Source: Bacteroidales bacterium | Lineage (GTDB): Bacteria; Bacteroidota; Bacteroidia; Bacteroidales; Bacteroidaceae | Assembly: GCA_004554665.1 (NCBI GenBank) | Contig: SFKY01000003.1 | Span: 14,521-78,520 of the forward strand | Length of the DNA stretch: 64,000 nucleotides | Reading direction: 5' to 3' | Part shown: positions 34,935 through 44,331 of the stretch, piece after piece | Numbering within the stretch: position 1 is the first letter of the stretch | Layout: each line of letters starts with the position of its first letter | Program-made: the position numbers and the translations under genes | Notes under the pieces: model-generated | Databases searched by the model: none | What the model was told of the DNA's origin: nothing | What the model saw: the letters and a program-made list of their open reading frames with translations, nothing else

Positions 34935-36428
34935 ATGGATAGAAACACACTTTACAATATGACAAGCCCGTCCTCTTGCAGACACGGATGGAGCCTCAAG
35001 CCGGCAGGCATCCTCTTAGGGGTGCTGGCATGCACGCTGATGGCATCGTGTAGTCGGCAACGCACTTTCACACATGTGTACACCACGCCCGAGGAGAGCT
35101 GGGTACAAGCCAGAAACGAGTCGGGCGACGGTGAGCCCGTCACCCTCTCGCTGCACACCACACCCGCCTATCGCGCCCAAGAGATAGAGGGATTCGGTGC
35201 CTGCTTCAACGAGTTGGGCTGGACATCGTTAAGCCTGCTCTCCGAAACAGACAGGGACGAGGTCATCCGCGAGCTTTTCCATCCCACGGACGGAGCCCGG
35301 TTGTCGGTATGCCGCATGCCCGTGGGTGCCAACGATTTCTCCCGCGACTGGTATTCGTACAACGAGACTCCGGGCGACTTCGCCATGCGCCATTTCTCCA
35401 TCGACAATGACCGCGAGACGCTCATCCCCTTTATCAAGGCCGCACGCCATTACTGTCCCGACCTCAAACTGTGGGCTTCGCCGTGGAGCCCGCCCTCGTG
35501 GATGAAGACCAACGGACACTATGCCGCCGCATCGGCCGGAGAAGACCATGACGAGAAATACCGCAACGGCCTGCCTAAGGAAAAGGAAGGCCACGAGGGT
35601 ACCGATATGATGATACAGGAGCCACGCTATCTGAAAGCCTACGCCCTGTATTTCCAGAAATTCATCCGCAGCTATGCCGATGAGGGGATACCTATCTTTG
35701 CCGTGATGCCGCAAAACGAGTTCAACTCGGCTCAGATATTCCCCAGTTGCTGCTGGACAGCCCGTAGTCTGGCCACCTTTATCGGCCAATACCTCGGCCC
35801 TGCCATGATGCAGGAGGGTGTAAGCGTGATGATGGGAACAATGGAACGTGCCAACACGGCGCTCGTCGACACCGTACTCAGTGGTTCTCAGAGCGCCCCG
35901 TACATTACAGGTGTAGGATTCCAATGGGCAGGCAAGGGAGCGATTGAGGAGACGCACCGGCGTTACCCCGGCATGAAACTGCTGCAGACCGAACAGGAAT
36001 GTGGAGACGGCCGCAACACATGGGCAGGGATGGTCTACGCATGGCATCTCATGCACCACTACCTCAGTCATGGTGTCTCTATCTACGATTATTGGAACAT
36101 CTCGCTCGAAGAAGGCGGTATCAGCCGCTGGGGGTGGGCGCAAAACTCGCTCGTGGTGGTGAATCCGAAAGAGAAGACCTACCGATACACCTACGAGTAT
36201 TACCTGCTCAAGCACTTCAGCCACTACATACAGCGCGGAGCCTCGCTGCTTAGGTTGCCGGGGAAACCTGCCAACGCCCTCGCTTTCCTCAACCCAGACG
36301 GCACCGTGGTGCTCATCTGTATAGAGACAACCGGCAAGGCACGCAACATCACCCTCTATCTGGACGAACAGAAAATGACACTGCATGCCAAGGCCAACAG
36401 TATCAACACGTGGGTGTTCAACAAATAG
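34935..36428 (+). CDS. GH30 glycoside hydrolase, lipoprotein
   Basis: This 497-residue enzyme is probably lipid-anchored (Cys39 in LMASC). The family 30 TIM barrel plus beta-side domain is visible: FGACFNELGW, LWASPWSPPSWMKTNG, acid/base Glu262 in MPQNEFN and nucleophile Glu353 in LLQTEQECGDG. GH30 includes beta-xylosidases, beta-glucosidases and beta-fucosidases; the sequence is of the glucosylceramidase-like type rather than the glucuronoxylanase type. In this neighbourhood an exo-beta-xylosidase or beta-glucosidase role is likely. Confidence 0.87.
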   Translation: MDRNTLYNMTSPSSCRHGWSLKPAGILLGVLACTLMASCSRQRTFTHVYTTPEESWVQARNESGDGEPVTLSLHTTPAYRAQEIEGFGACFNELGWTSLSLLSETDRDEVIRELFHPTDGARLSVCRMPVGANDFSRDWYSYNETPGDFAMRHFSIDNDRETLIPFIKAARHYCPDLKLWASPWSPPSWMKTNGHYAAASAGEDHDEKYRNGLPKEKEGHEGTDMMIQEPRYLKAYALYFQKFIRSYADEGIPIFAVMPQNEFNSAQIFPSCCWTARSLATFIGQYLGPAMMQEGVSVMMGTMERANTALVDTVLSGSQSAPYITGVGFQWAGKGAIEETHRRYPGMKLLQTEQECGDGRNTWAGMVYAWHLMHHYLSHGVSIYDYWNISLEEGGISRWGWAQNSLVVVNPKEKTYRYTYEYYLLKHFSHYIQRGASLLRLPGKPANALAFLNPDGTVVLICIETTGKARNITLYLDEQKMTLHAKANSINTWVFNK

Positions 36429-36470
36429 GGATTCCCATAACGATGTACGACTAATATTACACAAGCATAC

Positions 36471-38402
36471 ATGACACAACGAATCATGGCGAAAGCCAAA
36501 ATCTGTCTGGCAGCCTGCCTCATGACGGCTGCCCTGCCTATACAGGCCAAAGAATACCACGTATCCAAACAGGGCTGCAACACGGCCGACGGATCGGCCG
36601 CCCATCCGCTGCTCACCATCAATGCCGCAGCCCAACTGGCGTTGCCCGGCGATACCGTAACCGTACACGGTGGCACTTATCGCGAGTGGGTAAATCCCCT
36701 CAACGGCGGCGATGGTCCCCACAAGCGCATCCTCTACCGTGCTGCCGAGGGCGAGCGCGTGTACCTCAAAGGTTCTGAGGTAGTGAAAGGATGGAAACGG
36801 GTGCCCAAGACCAAAGGTACCTGGATGGCCACCGTACCCAACAGCCTCTTTGGAGACTATAATCCCTATAGCGAAAAGATGTTCGGCGACTGGTATTGGC
36901 CCAACGGTCATACTTATCACACCGGCGACGTGTACCTAAACGACGTATCGCTCTACGAAGTGGAGAAAAAAGAGCAGGTGCTCACCCCCGACACCATCCG
37001 CAGCGTACGCGACCCGCAGGGCACCCAGCTCGTTTGGTATGCCGAAGTGGATGCAGAGAAGACCACACTCTATGCCCATTTCGGCAACGTAGACCCTAAC
37101 AAGGAGATGGTGGAGATATCGGTACGCCCCACTTGCTTCTACCCCACCCGTCAGGGACTAGACTATATCACCTTCCGCGGTTTCCACGTAAGTCAGGCCG
37201 CCACCCGCTGGGCAGCTCCTACCGCTGAGCAGGTGGGTATGGTGGCCACCCACTGGTGTAAGGGATGGATCATCGAGCACAATGTAATCCGCAACTCACG
37301 CAGCTGTGGTATCACACTCGGCAAAGAACGTGCAACAGGACACAATCTGGACTGCAACGACAAGCGACTTGATGGCACCGCCCACTATATAGAGGTGGTT
37401 TTCCGCACCATCCGTCATGGTTGGGACAGAGCCAATGTAGGCTCGCACATCGTACGTTACAACGAAATCTCCGATTGTGAGCAGACTGGTATCTGCGGCA
37501 GCATGGGTGCCGCTTTCTCTGAAATCTATGGCAACCACATCCACCACATCTGGGCCAAACGCCTATGGGGTGGAGCCGAGATGGCAGGTATCAAACTGCA
37601 TGGCGCCATCGACACCTACATCCACAACAACCGCATACATGGTTGTGGATACGGCATCTGGCTCGACTGGATGAACCAAGGTTCTCGTGTATCTTCCAAC
37701 CTTATCTACAGCAACACCGATGAAGACCTGTTCCTCGAGGTTGACCACGGTCCCTATATGGTAGACAACAACCTGCTACTCTCCCATCGCTCGCTGCGCG
37801 AGTACTCTGATGGTGGAGCATTCGTACACAACGTGTTCTGCGGGAACATCGTCCGCAGCGACGAAACCCGCTACACACCTTACCACGAGTCGCACACTAC
37901 AGCCGTTAAGGGTGTCTCCACCATCACCAATGGTGACCACCGGTTCTACAACAATGTCTTTATCGGCGGCAACAACGAGAAGACAGCATACGGTCTCTGT
38001 GTCTATGACAATGTGAAATGGCCTCTGCATACCGACGGCAATCTCTTCTGTGGCTCGGCCTTGCCCCACAAGGCATCTCATGGCGACACAGCCAACAAGC
38101 AGAGCGATGTAGCCATCAAGATCGACGAACGCACAGACGGAGTATATCTGTCTCTGTCGGGCAACGTGGAGCGCCTTAATGTACCGGCAACAAGTGCTGT
38201 AACCTACGAAAGACTGGGCCATGCACGCCTTACAGGCTATCCTTACGAGATGACCAACGGTGCCCCTATCAATATCGACAAAGACTATTTCGGCAACCGT
38301 CGCCCGACAAGCAGTCCGTTTGTCGGACCTGTAGAATTGGCCAAGCTCAACGGCACCACGAACATCAAGGTTTGGGACAACAACATCACTCCGCGGCCAT
38401 AG
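36471..38402 (+). CDS. GH120 beta-xylosidase (standard architecture)
   Basis: This 643-residue secreted right-handed beta-helix enzyme removes xylose from xylo-oligosaccharides. A signal peptide ends near LPIQAK. The catalytic pair is Asp399 in IWLDWMNQG and Glu423 in LFLEVDHGP. It aligns along its whole length with the characterised GH120 form, including the uninterrupted VWYAEVDAEKTTLYAHF segment that is split by an insert in the copy at 8319. An alternative ATG lies five codons downstream (36486). Confidence 0.9.
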   Translation: MTQRIMAKAKICLAACLMTAALPIQAKEYHVSKQGCNTADGSAAHPLLTINAAAQLALPGDTVTVHGGTYREWVNPLNGGDGPHKRILYRAAEGERVYLKGSEVVKGWKRVPKTKGTWMATVPNSLFGDYNPYSEKMFGDWYWPNGHTYHTGDVYLNDVSLYEVEKKEQVLTPDTIRSVRDPQGTQLVWYAEVDAEKTTLYAHFGNVDPNKEMVEISVRPTCFYPTRQGLDYITFRGFHVSQAATRWAAPTAEQVGMVATHWCKGWIIEHNVIRNSRSCGITLGKERATGHNLDCNDKRLDGTAHYIEVVFRTIRHGWDRANVGSHIVRYNEISDCEQTGICGSMGAAFSEIYGNHIHHIWAKRLWGGAEMAGIKLHGAIDTYIHNNRIHGCGYGIWLDWMNQGSRVSSNLIYSNTDEDLFLEVDHGPYMVDNNLLLSHRSLREYSDGGAFVHNVFCGNIVRSDETRYTPYHESHTTAVKGVSTITNGDHRFYNNVFIGGNNEKTAYGLCVYDNVKWPLHTDGNLFCGSALPHKASHGDTANKQSDVAIKIDERTDGVYLSLSGNVERLNVPATSAVTYERLGHARLTGYPYEMTNGAPINIDKDYFGNRRPTSSPFVGPVELAKLNGTTNIKVWDNNITPRP

Positions 38403-38410
38403 CGGCACAC

Positions 38411-38451
38411 CCTCTTTGCCGCTGAAAGCAATCGCCGACAGCGGCAAGAGG
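38411..38451 (+). terminator. Hairpin after the GH120 gene
   Basis: CCTCTTTGCCGCTG (38411-38424) pairs with CAGCGGCAAGAGG (38439-38451) with one bulged T and a 14-nt loop; only a weak T-rich tail follows. Confidence 0.55.
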
Positions 38452-38473
38452 TTGTGGAAAAATTCTTCGGGTG

Positions 38474-38557
38474 GCCTCTACCTGTGTTTTCTCTTATCTT
38501 TCTCTCCATACGACATAATCGTGGACAGAAGATAGAGCAAGAAAACAGGTAGAGGCT
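38474..38557. repeat. Long imperfect inverted repeat
   Basis: About 30 nt at each end pair imperfectly: GCCTCTACCTGT at 38474 with ACAGGTAGAGGC ending at 38556, extended inward by TTTTCT/AGAAAA. The right arm is followed by TTTGTATTTTTT, so it could also end transcription. It could be a small non-autonomous mobile element or a large terminator. Confidence 0.55.
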
Positions 38558-38785
38558 ACTTTGTATTTTTTACCATCCTTGAATTGGGCGATACCCAATG
38601 TAGCATATTACCCACCTAACCGCAGGAGTGACTCCGCTCCGGGATGTACTATCTTAACAAAACATAAAAAAGGGGCACAAGACTACCCACAACAGGGATG
38701 AAAGTGTCATAATAATGCGGGCTGCAAGCAACAGAACAACAAATCGAACATGACTCTGCATGCCTGAAAAGAAGACTATCTTAAT

Positions 38786-38873
38786 CTATCTTTGCAAAGA
38801 TAGTGCAAACCGAACGCAATAGAGCTTGCTCTGAATGGCCAAGACAAAGCCTATCTCATGCAAAGGAAGTAGT
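38786..38873 (+). promoter_or_regulatory. 88-nt element with a promoter inside an 18-bp palindrome
   Basis: CTATCTTTGCAAAGATAG (38786-38803) is a perfect palindrome and contains TATCTTTG (38787-38794), an exact TAnnTTTG promoter match. A diverged copy, CTATCTCATGCAAAGGAAGT, closes the element near 38873. The gene at 38893 would have a leader of about 90 nt. I recall similar sequence upstream of many genes in Prevotella genomes, from memory only. Confidence 0.6.
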
Positions 38874-38892
38874 AACTAAAAGGAAAAACGGC

Positions 38893-41298
38893 ATGACTTA
38901 CAAACGATTTTGGCTGAGCGGTATGGCCGCCCTGCTATGGTTGCCGATGATGGCGGAGGGCACAGTGCTCAAGACCCGATGCACGCAGGTGACTTTGGAC
39001 AACCGTGGCTATTACCAATCTATCCGTGTAGAAGGAAAGGAGATTATCTCCAACAACCAATACCCTGTTGTAACGACAGGAAGCAAGGGCAAGTTGGTCT
39101 TGCCTACAAGCATGACAGCCAACGACTCACTGCTCACCCTGAAGATGGACGACGGCGGCACGGTGGTGCTTCGCCACAAGCAGGGCGATGTGTGTATCGT
39201 GCTGCAGGTGAAAAGTCTTAGCAGCCAATATGATGCGCTCATCTATGGTCCGCTGCAAGTGGGCATACACGAGACGGTGGGCGATGTGATAGGTGTGGCG
39301 CAGGGCAATGGCGTAGCTTTTGGTATGCAAGCACTCGATATCAAGACCAATGGGGGTATCGTAGAGGAATACGGTGCTCCCGTGATGGAAAAATTCGGCT
39401 ATCAAGGAGCCTCAACCGAACTCTCGGTGGCCAGCATCCCTGCCTACAGAATGGCTGCTGCCGACACAGGAAAGGGTACCGCAATACAACTCTCTGTAAG
39501 ACGACGCGACAAAGACGTATATCGGCAGGTGATGCACTTCAAACAGCATTTGGCCGAAGCCGTGAAGGGGGCAGACGGACGCATCGAAGGCTCCAAGATT
39601 GCCCTCTTCGGATGTCCTAAAGCCGATGCGCTGCAACGCATAGGAGAGATAGAGGTGGAGCAGGGGCTGCCCCATCCGCTCATTGGCGGCGAATGGGCCA
39701 AAACGGCGCGCACTGCCATGAGGGCCTATCTCATCAGTGACTTTACCGAGCAGAACCTGGACTTTGTTTTGGACAAGGCAAGCATAGCCGGACTGAAGTA
39801 TGTGTATCACAGCGGTCCTTTCAGCGACTGGGGACACTTCACGTGGGACAAGAATTTTGCACCCGAGGGCGACAAGAGCGTGAAGCGCATGGTGGACAAA
39901 GCCCGTGCACGAGGTATCGGGATGGGCGTACATACGCTTTCCAACTTTATAACGACCAACGATGCCTATGTCAACCCTGTTCCCTCGCGCCATCTGCTCA
40001 AACAGGGCGTACTGCAACTGCAAACAAATCTGACAGCTGACCAGACCGACATTGCCATCGCCAAAAGCAATCTTTTCGAGGTTCCCATGTCTATCAACGC
40101 CTTGCAGATAGGCGACGAGCTGATACAGTACAGCAAGATGGAGGAGACGCCTACCGGCATGCTGCTCACGGGATGCAAGCGTGGGGCATGGGGCACACAA
40201 GCGGCCGCACACAACAAGAAAGCGCCGCTGTACAAGCTCTCCGACCACGCCTACCGCGTACTGCTACCCGATCTGACGCTGCAAGACAGCGTGGCAGACC
40301 GTCTGGCGGCCCGCATGAATAACACAGGACTCTGCCAAGTGTCGTTCGACGGCCTGGAAGGCTGCTCGTACACGGGACATGAGGAATATGCCACCTCTCG
40401 ATTCGTAACCCGTTGCTACAACCAATGGAAACATGAGGTAATCAATGATGCCAGCAGACTGAACCATAACCTATGGCACATCCATACAAGGATGAATTGG
40501 GGTGAACCGTGGGGCGAAGCGATGCGCACAGGACAGGTGGCCAGCCGCATCAAAAATCAGGAGTTTTTCCGTCGCAACTTGTTCCCACGCATGCTGGGAT
40601 GGTTCCTCATCAGATTGTCCGACAAGAAATTTGAGTGCACCACACTCGAAGACTTGGAGTGGGCGCTGTCAGAATCAGCAGGATTTGACGCAGGCTATGC
40701 CATGACTTGCAACACTTCCACCCTGAAGAAACACGGACAGATAGACCGGCTGATGACGGCCATGCACGACTGGAACCTGCTTCGCGAGGCCAACGTCTTT
40801 ACAGAGGACCAGCAACGCAGGCTTCGCGACCCACAGACTGAATGGAATCTGGAGAAGAAGGATGCCAAGCACTATCTGCTCTATCCGCTCTACATCTCGC
40901 AACGATTCCACTGCGACCTGACAGAGCTGCAACCTGGACAGCCGGCCGGTGCCGATTGGGTATTAGAAAACCCGTTTGCAGGAGCGACAAAACTGAGACT
41001 TCGCGTAACCGGCGACGGCTACATTGACAAGCCGACATTCACCACACCCGAAGGTGCCATCACCTTCCCCTGCAGAGTCGAAAGCGGACAATATCTGATA
41101 CTTGACTACGACGGATCGGCCATCATCACTGACAAGAACTACAACACGCTGAGCACTGTCAAGGCAGAGGGCGCACTCAAGTTGTCGGCTCAAGCATCGA
41201 CGCTGTCGTTTACGTGCGAGGCTGCAGATACAGACCGTCCTGACATAGAGGTGAGAGTCATCACCCGTGGTACTCCCGAAACAGTAAGCATGCCATAA
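38893..41298 (+). CDS. Secreted putative TIM-barrel glycoside hydrolase, paralogue of the gene at 2269
   Basis: This 801-residue protein has a signal peptide ending MMAEG. The frame is open back to 38803, but that start coincides with the promoter palindrome, so ATG 38893 is used. It shares with the 2269 protein an N-terminal beta-sandwich, the segment LQIGDELIQY...GCKRGAWGTQAAAH, and an acidic cluster SFDGLEG (Asp486, Glu489). Unlike that copy it is not a lipoprotein, and it has an extra C-terminal beta domain (about 690-800). Family and substrate are unknown. Confidence 0.62.
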   Translation: MTYKRFWLSGMAALLWLPMMAEGTVLKTRCTQVTLDNRGYYQSIRVEGKEIISNNQYPVVTTGSKGKLVLPTSMTANDSLLTLKMDDGGTVVLRHKQGDVCIVLQVKSLSSQYDALIYGPLQVGIHETVGDVIGVAQGNGVAFGMQALDIKTNGGIVEEYGAPVMEKFGYQGASTELSVASIPAYRMAAADTGKGTAIQLSVRRRDKDVYRQVMHFKQHLAEAVKGADGRIEGSKIALFGCPKADALQRIGEIEVEQGLPHPLIGGEWAKTARTAMRAYLISDFTEQNLDFVLDKASIAGLKYVYHSGPFSDWGHFTWDKNFAPEGDKSVKRMVDKARARGIGMGVHTLSNFITTNDAYVNPVPSRHLLKQGVLQLQTNLTADQTDIAIAKSNLFEVPMSINALQIGDELIQYSKMEETPTGMLLTGCKRGAWGTQAAAHNKKAPLYKLSDHAYRVLLPDLTLQDSVADRLAARMNNTGLCQVSFDGLEGCSYTGHEEYATSRFVTRCYNQWKHEVINDASRLNHNLWHIHTRMNWGEPWGEAMRTGQVASRIKNQEFFRRNLFPRMLGWFLIRLSDKKFECTTLEDLEWALSESAGFDAGYAMTCNTSTLKKHGQIDRLMTAMHDWNLLREANVFTEDQQRRLRDPQTEWNLEKKDAKHYLLYPLYISQRFHCDLTELQPGQPAGADWVLENPFAGATKLRLRVTGDGYIDKPTFTTPEGAITFPCRVESGQYLILDYDGSAIITDKNYNTLSTVKAEGALKLSAQASTLSFTCEAADTDRPDIEVRVITRGTPETVSMP

Positions 41299-41335
41299 CC
41301 ACTCCCCTACGAACACTAAAAGACAAAAGAAAGAT

Positions 41336-44293
41336 ATGAAAAAAGCACTCATGATGGCAGCCATCTCTGCCGTATGTCTCTCGGCAAGCGCCAAGGTGAC
41401 ACCTATATTGCACTACAACTTCGGCAAGGCAGGCAATGTGACGTATGCCATTGCGCCCGAGCAGATAAATCCCGTGTCGGGAAAAGGTACCCTGAAAGTG
41501 ATGGGTACGCCCGTGTTTTATGCCGATGCCCCGGGCGACAGAAAACTGCGCGGCGAGGGTGGTATCCTATTTAATGGCAAGACCGACGGCTACCGTCTGC
41601 CGCAAGCCAGCGGCACCCCCAACGGCAATCAGCTGATGGAGGTGTGGGTGAAGTCGCGTACAGCCAACACCCATGGCCAGACACAAGTGGTGGTGGCCAA
41701 TGGTAACGGAAAGAGCGGTTACACCATCGCCCAAAAGAATGACAGATGGATTCTGATAGCTGGTGGCACGGGCATCACAGAAATAGGCGAAGTTGCCAAA
41801 GATGTATGGGTTCACTTGGCAATGGTAATAGACGGAGGCAAGGGCTCGGTTTGGATGAACGGCAAACGTATCAGGGGGTTCGGACTGACGAAAGAACTGG
41901 CATCCAATTTCTCCATTGCGATTGCCGACAATGGAGGCGAGGCGTTCAGCGGTGAGGTGCATGAGGTAAGACTGAGTACCTTTAAGGACGGTGCTTTCAG
42001 CAAGGACACCGACTTCCTGATAGACTACAAGCAGCTGAAAAGGCAAGATCGCAAGCAGAGTGAGCGCCAGAAAGCGCTGATTGCACAACTTCAGACTGCT
42101 GGTATGGGAAAAGAACTGGTGAGCCAACTGAGCGATGAACGTCCAGGAAGCGACTGGCTTATCAGCAAGGTGAACACCCCCTGCCGCTTGCAGGTGCTAA
42201 AGACGAGCAAGGATGCCATGGCAACGCAAATGAGACTGAGCAACGGTCTGGTGACGAGAACTTTCTACGTAGGCGAGAATTTGGCCTGCACGGGCTACAA
42301 GAACCTCTCCAACGGAGCCGAATACCTGCGCGCCGTGAAACCAGAGGCACGTATCATGATTGACAGTGTATGGTATGAAGTAGGCGGACTGAAGAAGCAG
42401 CCCGAATATTCTTATCTCTTGGAATCGTGGTTGCCGCAGATGGAGGCCTCTGACAGGGCTTTCAGATTGGCCAAAGTGGAAACAGGCATGCCCATAGAAC
42501 GCTATCCATGGAAACCGAAATATAATGCCACATCCACAGACTGGCCTGCCAAGGGACTGAGGGTGGTCATGACTTACGAGCCCACCGCTTCCATGCCCGA
42601 TGTGAAAGACGTAGAAGTAAGGGTAAACTATGAAATCTATCAGGGAATACCCGTCATGACCAAATGGATTGAGGTGGTATGCCAAGGTGATAGACAGCGG
42701 ATACTCGATGAGGTGGAGACCGAGATCGTGGCTATGAACCAAGACCAGATTGGCCGCATCCATGTGGAGAGCGACTACTCGTTTGCCTTGGCCAACGCCG
42801 ATGTAAGGGGCAGTGCGCTGATGCACTACAATGGCACCCCCAAGAAGTATCACGTGGGCAGCAGCACCACCCAGTGGCGCGTGGATGCCGACTATAACAC
42901 ATGGGCAAGCCATAATCAGGCAGAGGATAAGTTCTTAGGATTCCAGCATCACAACCTGCTCGTCAGCACTCTGCCGATGGGACCGAGTGTAGTGCTCGAC
43001 AACAAGCATCCGTTTACATCGTATATCACTTTCGAACTGCTGCAAGACAGCGACGACCGTGAGCGCCAGTCGCTCGGACACCGTAGAATGTACAAGATAC
43101 TGGCTCCTCAAGTGACCGAATCGCTCATCGCCGGCGGCATCACGTCGCACGATGAGAAGAAACTGAAGGCCTTTATAGACCAGATGGCAGAACTCGGGCT
43201 CGAGCAACTCGATATCATGGCGTGGCCAGGTATCAGCCACGACAACTTGAAGCCCGAATATGTATCGCTGTGGCAACGAGTGGCTTCGTATGCCAAAGAG
43301 AGGGGCATTGTCATGGGTGGCTACGAACTGCAGATTGCGTCACGAGGCCGTGGCGAGAAAGTGGACTGTGTGAATCCGGAGACCGGAAAACCGGGCAGCC
43401 TCTTCGGACAGAGTGTCTGCATAGCCAGTCAGTGGAAGGATGATTACTATGCCAAGATGTGGGAGTTTTTCGACAAGACGGGCTTCATGACATACAATAT
43501 GGACGGACCTTACCACGGCGATGTCTGCGCAGCGACCAACCATGCCCATCACCGCGGACTGGAAGACTCGCAATGGGAGCAATGGAAGACCCAAGTGGAT
43601 ATCATCCACCAGCTGAAGCAAAAGGGTATGTATGTGCCTATCCCCGACTGGTACTTCCTGAACGGACAAAACTCTACAGGCATGGGCTACCGCGAAGCAA
43701 GTGCCAATCTTACGCCCCAGCAGCAACTCCTCCTGGGCAGACAGTACATCTACGACGGCACATGGCACAAGCTGCCCCCGATGGGATGGATGACCCTGCA
43801 GCTGGTAGGATTCTACACCAATGATCCACGTGTAGGACTGGAACCGCTGTGCGACAATCTGGACCGCTATGAGCAGCAACTGATACAATACCTGGCCAGC
43901 GGATGCCATCTGACCATACGCGGCAACCGCCTCTACGATACACCGGAGACCAAGCAGATGGTGGAGAAATGGCTGAAATGGTTTAAGCAATACCGCGACA
44001 TCCTCACTTCTGACATCATCCACGTCAGCCGCCCCAACGGACGTGATATCGACTGCATCATGCACGTCAATCCTTACATCCAGCACAAGGGTATGGTAGT
44101 GGTATTCAATCCTACAGATAACGCCGTGGAGAAGAACCTAAAGTTGCCGCTGTACTATACAGGTCTGAAAGGCAAGGCTACCATCACCACTGCCGATGGC
44201 AAGAAGTCTACCTTTACACTCGATGGTGACCAAAGCCTCACCCTGCCGGTATCTGTAAAGGCCCAGGGTACCACATGGCTGCTGATAGAGTAA
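41336..44293 (+). CDS. Melibiase-like putative hydrolase with an N-terminal LamG-type domain
   Basis: This 985-residue protein has a signal peptide ending SASAK. Residues 20-225 form a concanavalin/LamG-like module (LHYNFGKAGNVTY, WVHLAMVIDGGKGSVWMNG) that probably binds glycan. From about residue 280 it is a paralogue of the 30630 protein, with matching blocks MGYREAS, PPMGWMTLQLV and DTPETKQMVEKW. The candidate catalytic Asp is Asp723 in YNMDGPYHGDVC. The fused binding module is absent from the other copy. Sugar specificity unknown. Confidence 0.65.
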   Translation: MKKALMMAAISAVCLSASAKVTPILHYNFGKAGNVTYAIAPEQINPVSGKGTLKVMGTPVFYADAPGDRKLRGEGGILFNGKTDGYRLPQASGTPNGNQLMEVWVKSRTANTHGQTQVVVANGNGKSGYTIAQKNDRWILIAGGTGITEIGEVAKDVWVHLAMVIDGGKGSVWMNGKRIRGFGLTKELASNFSIAIADNGGEAFSGEVHEVRLSTFKDGAFSKDTDFLIDYKQLKRQDRKQSERQKALIAQLQTAGMGKELVSQLSDERPGSDWLISKVNTPCRLQVLKTSKDAMATQMRLSNGLVTRTFYVGENLACTGYKNLSNGAEYLRAVKPEARIMIDSVWYEVGGLKKQPEYSYLLESWLPQMEASDRAFRLAKVETGMPIERYPWKPKYNATSTDWPAKGLRVVMTYEPTASMPDVKDVEVRVNYEIYQGIPVMTKWIEVVCQGDRQRILDEVETEIVAMNQDQIGRIHVESDYSFALANADVRGSALMHYNGTPKKYHVGSSTTQWRVDADYNTWASHNQAEDKFLGFQHHNLLVSTLPMGPSVVLDNKHPFTSYITFELLQDSDDRERQSLGHRRMYKILAPQVTESLIAGGITSHDEKKLKAFIDQMAELGLEQLDIMAWPGISHDNLKPEYVSLWQRVASYAKERGIVMGGYELQIASRGRGEKVDCVNPETGKPGSLFGQSVCIASQWKDDYYAKMWEFFDKTGFMTYNMDGPYHGDVCAATNHAHHRGLEDSQWEQWKTQVDIIHQLKQKGMYVPIPDWYFLNGQNSTGMGYREASANLTPQQQLLLGRQYIYDGTWHKLPPMGWMTLQLVGFYTNDPRVGLEPLCDNLDRYEQQLIQYLASGCHLTIRGNRLYDTPETKQMVEKWLKWFKQYRDILTSDIIHVSRPNGRDIDCIMHVNPYIQHKGMVVVFNPTDNAVEKNLKLPLYYTGLKGKATITTADGKKSTFTLDGDQSLTLPVSVKAQGTTWLLIE

Positions 44294-44331
44294 GCAAGCG
44301 ACACGCACAACACAGCATACATCAGACACAC

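Larger units (their letters stand above)
38403..38892 (+). other. 490-nt intergenic region with hairpins, a large inverted repeat and a promoter element
   Basis: The region contains a terminator-like hairpin (38411-38451), a long imperfect inverted repeat (38474-38557), and an 88-nt promoter-carrying element (38786-38873), each listed separately. The stretch 38580-38785 shows nothing I recognise. It divides the second enzyme block into two probable transcripts. Confidence 0.6.
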
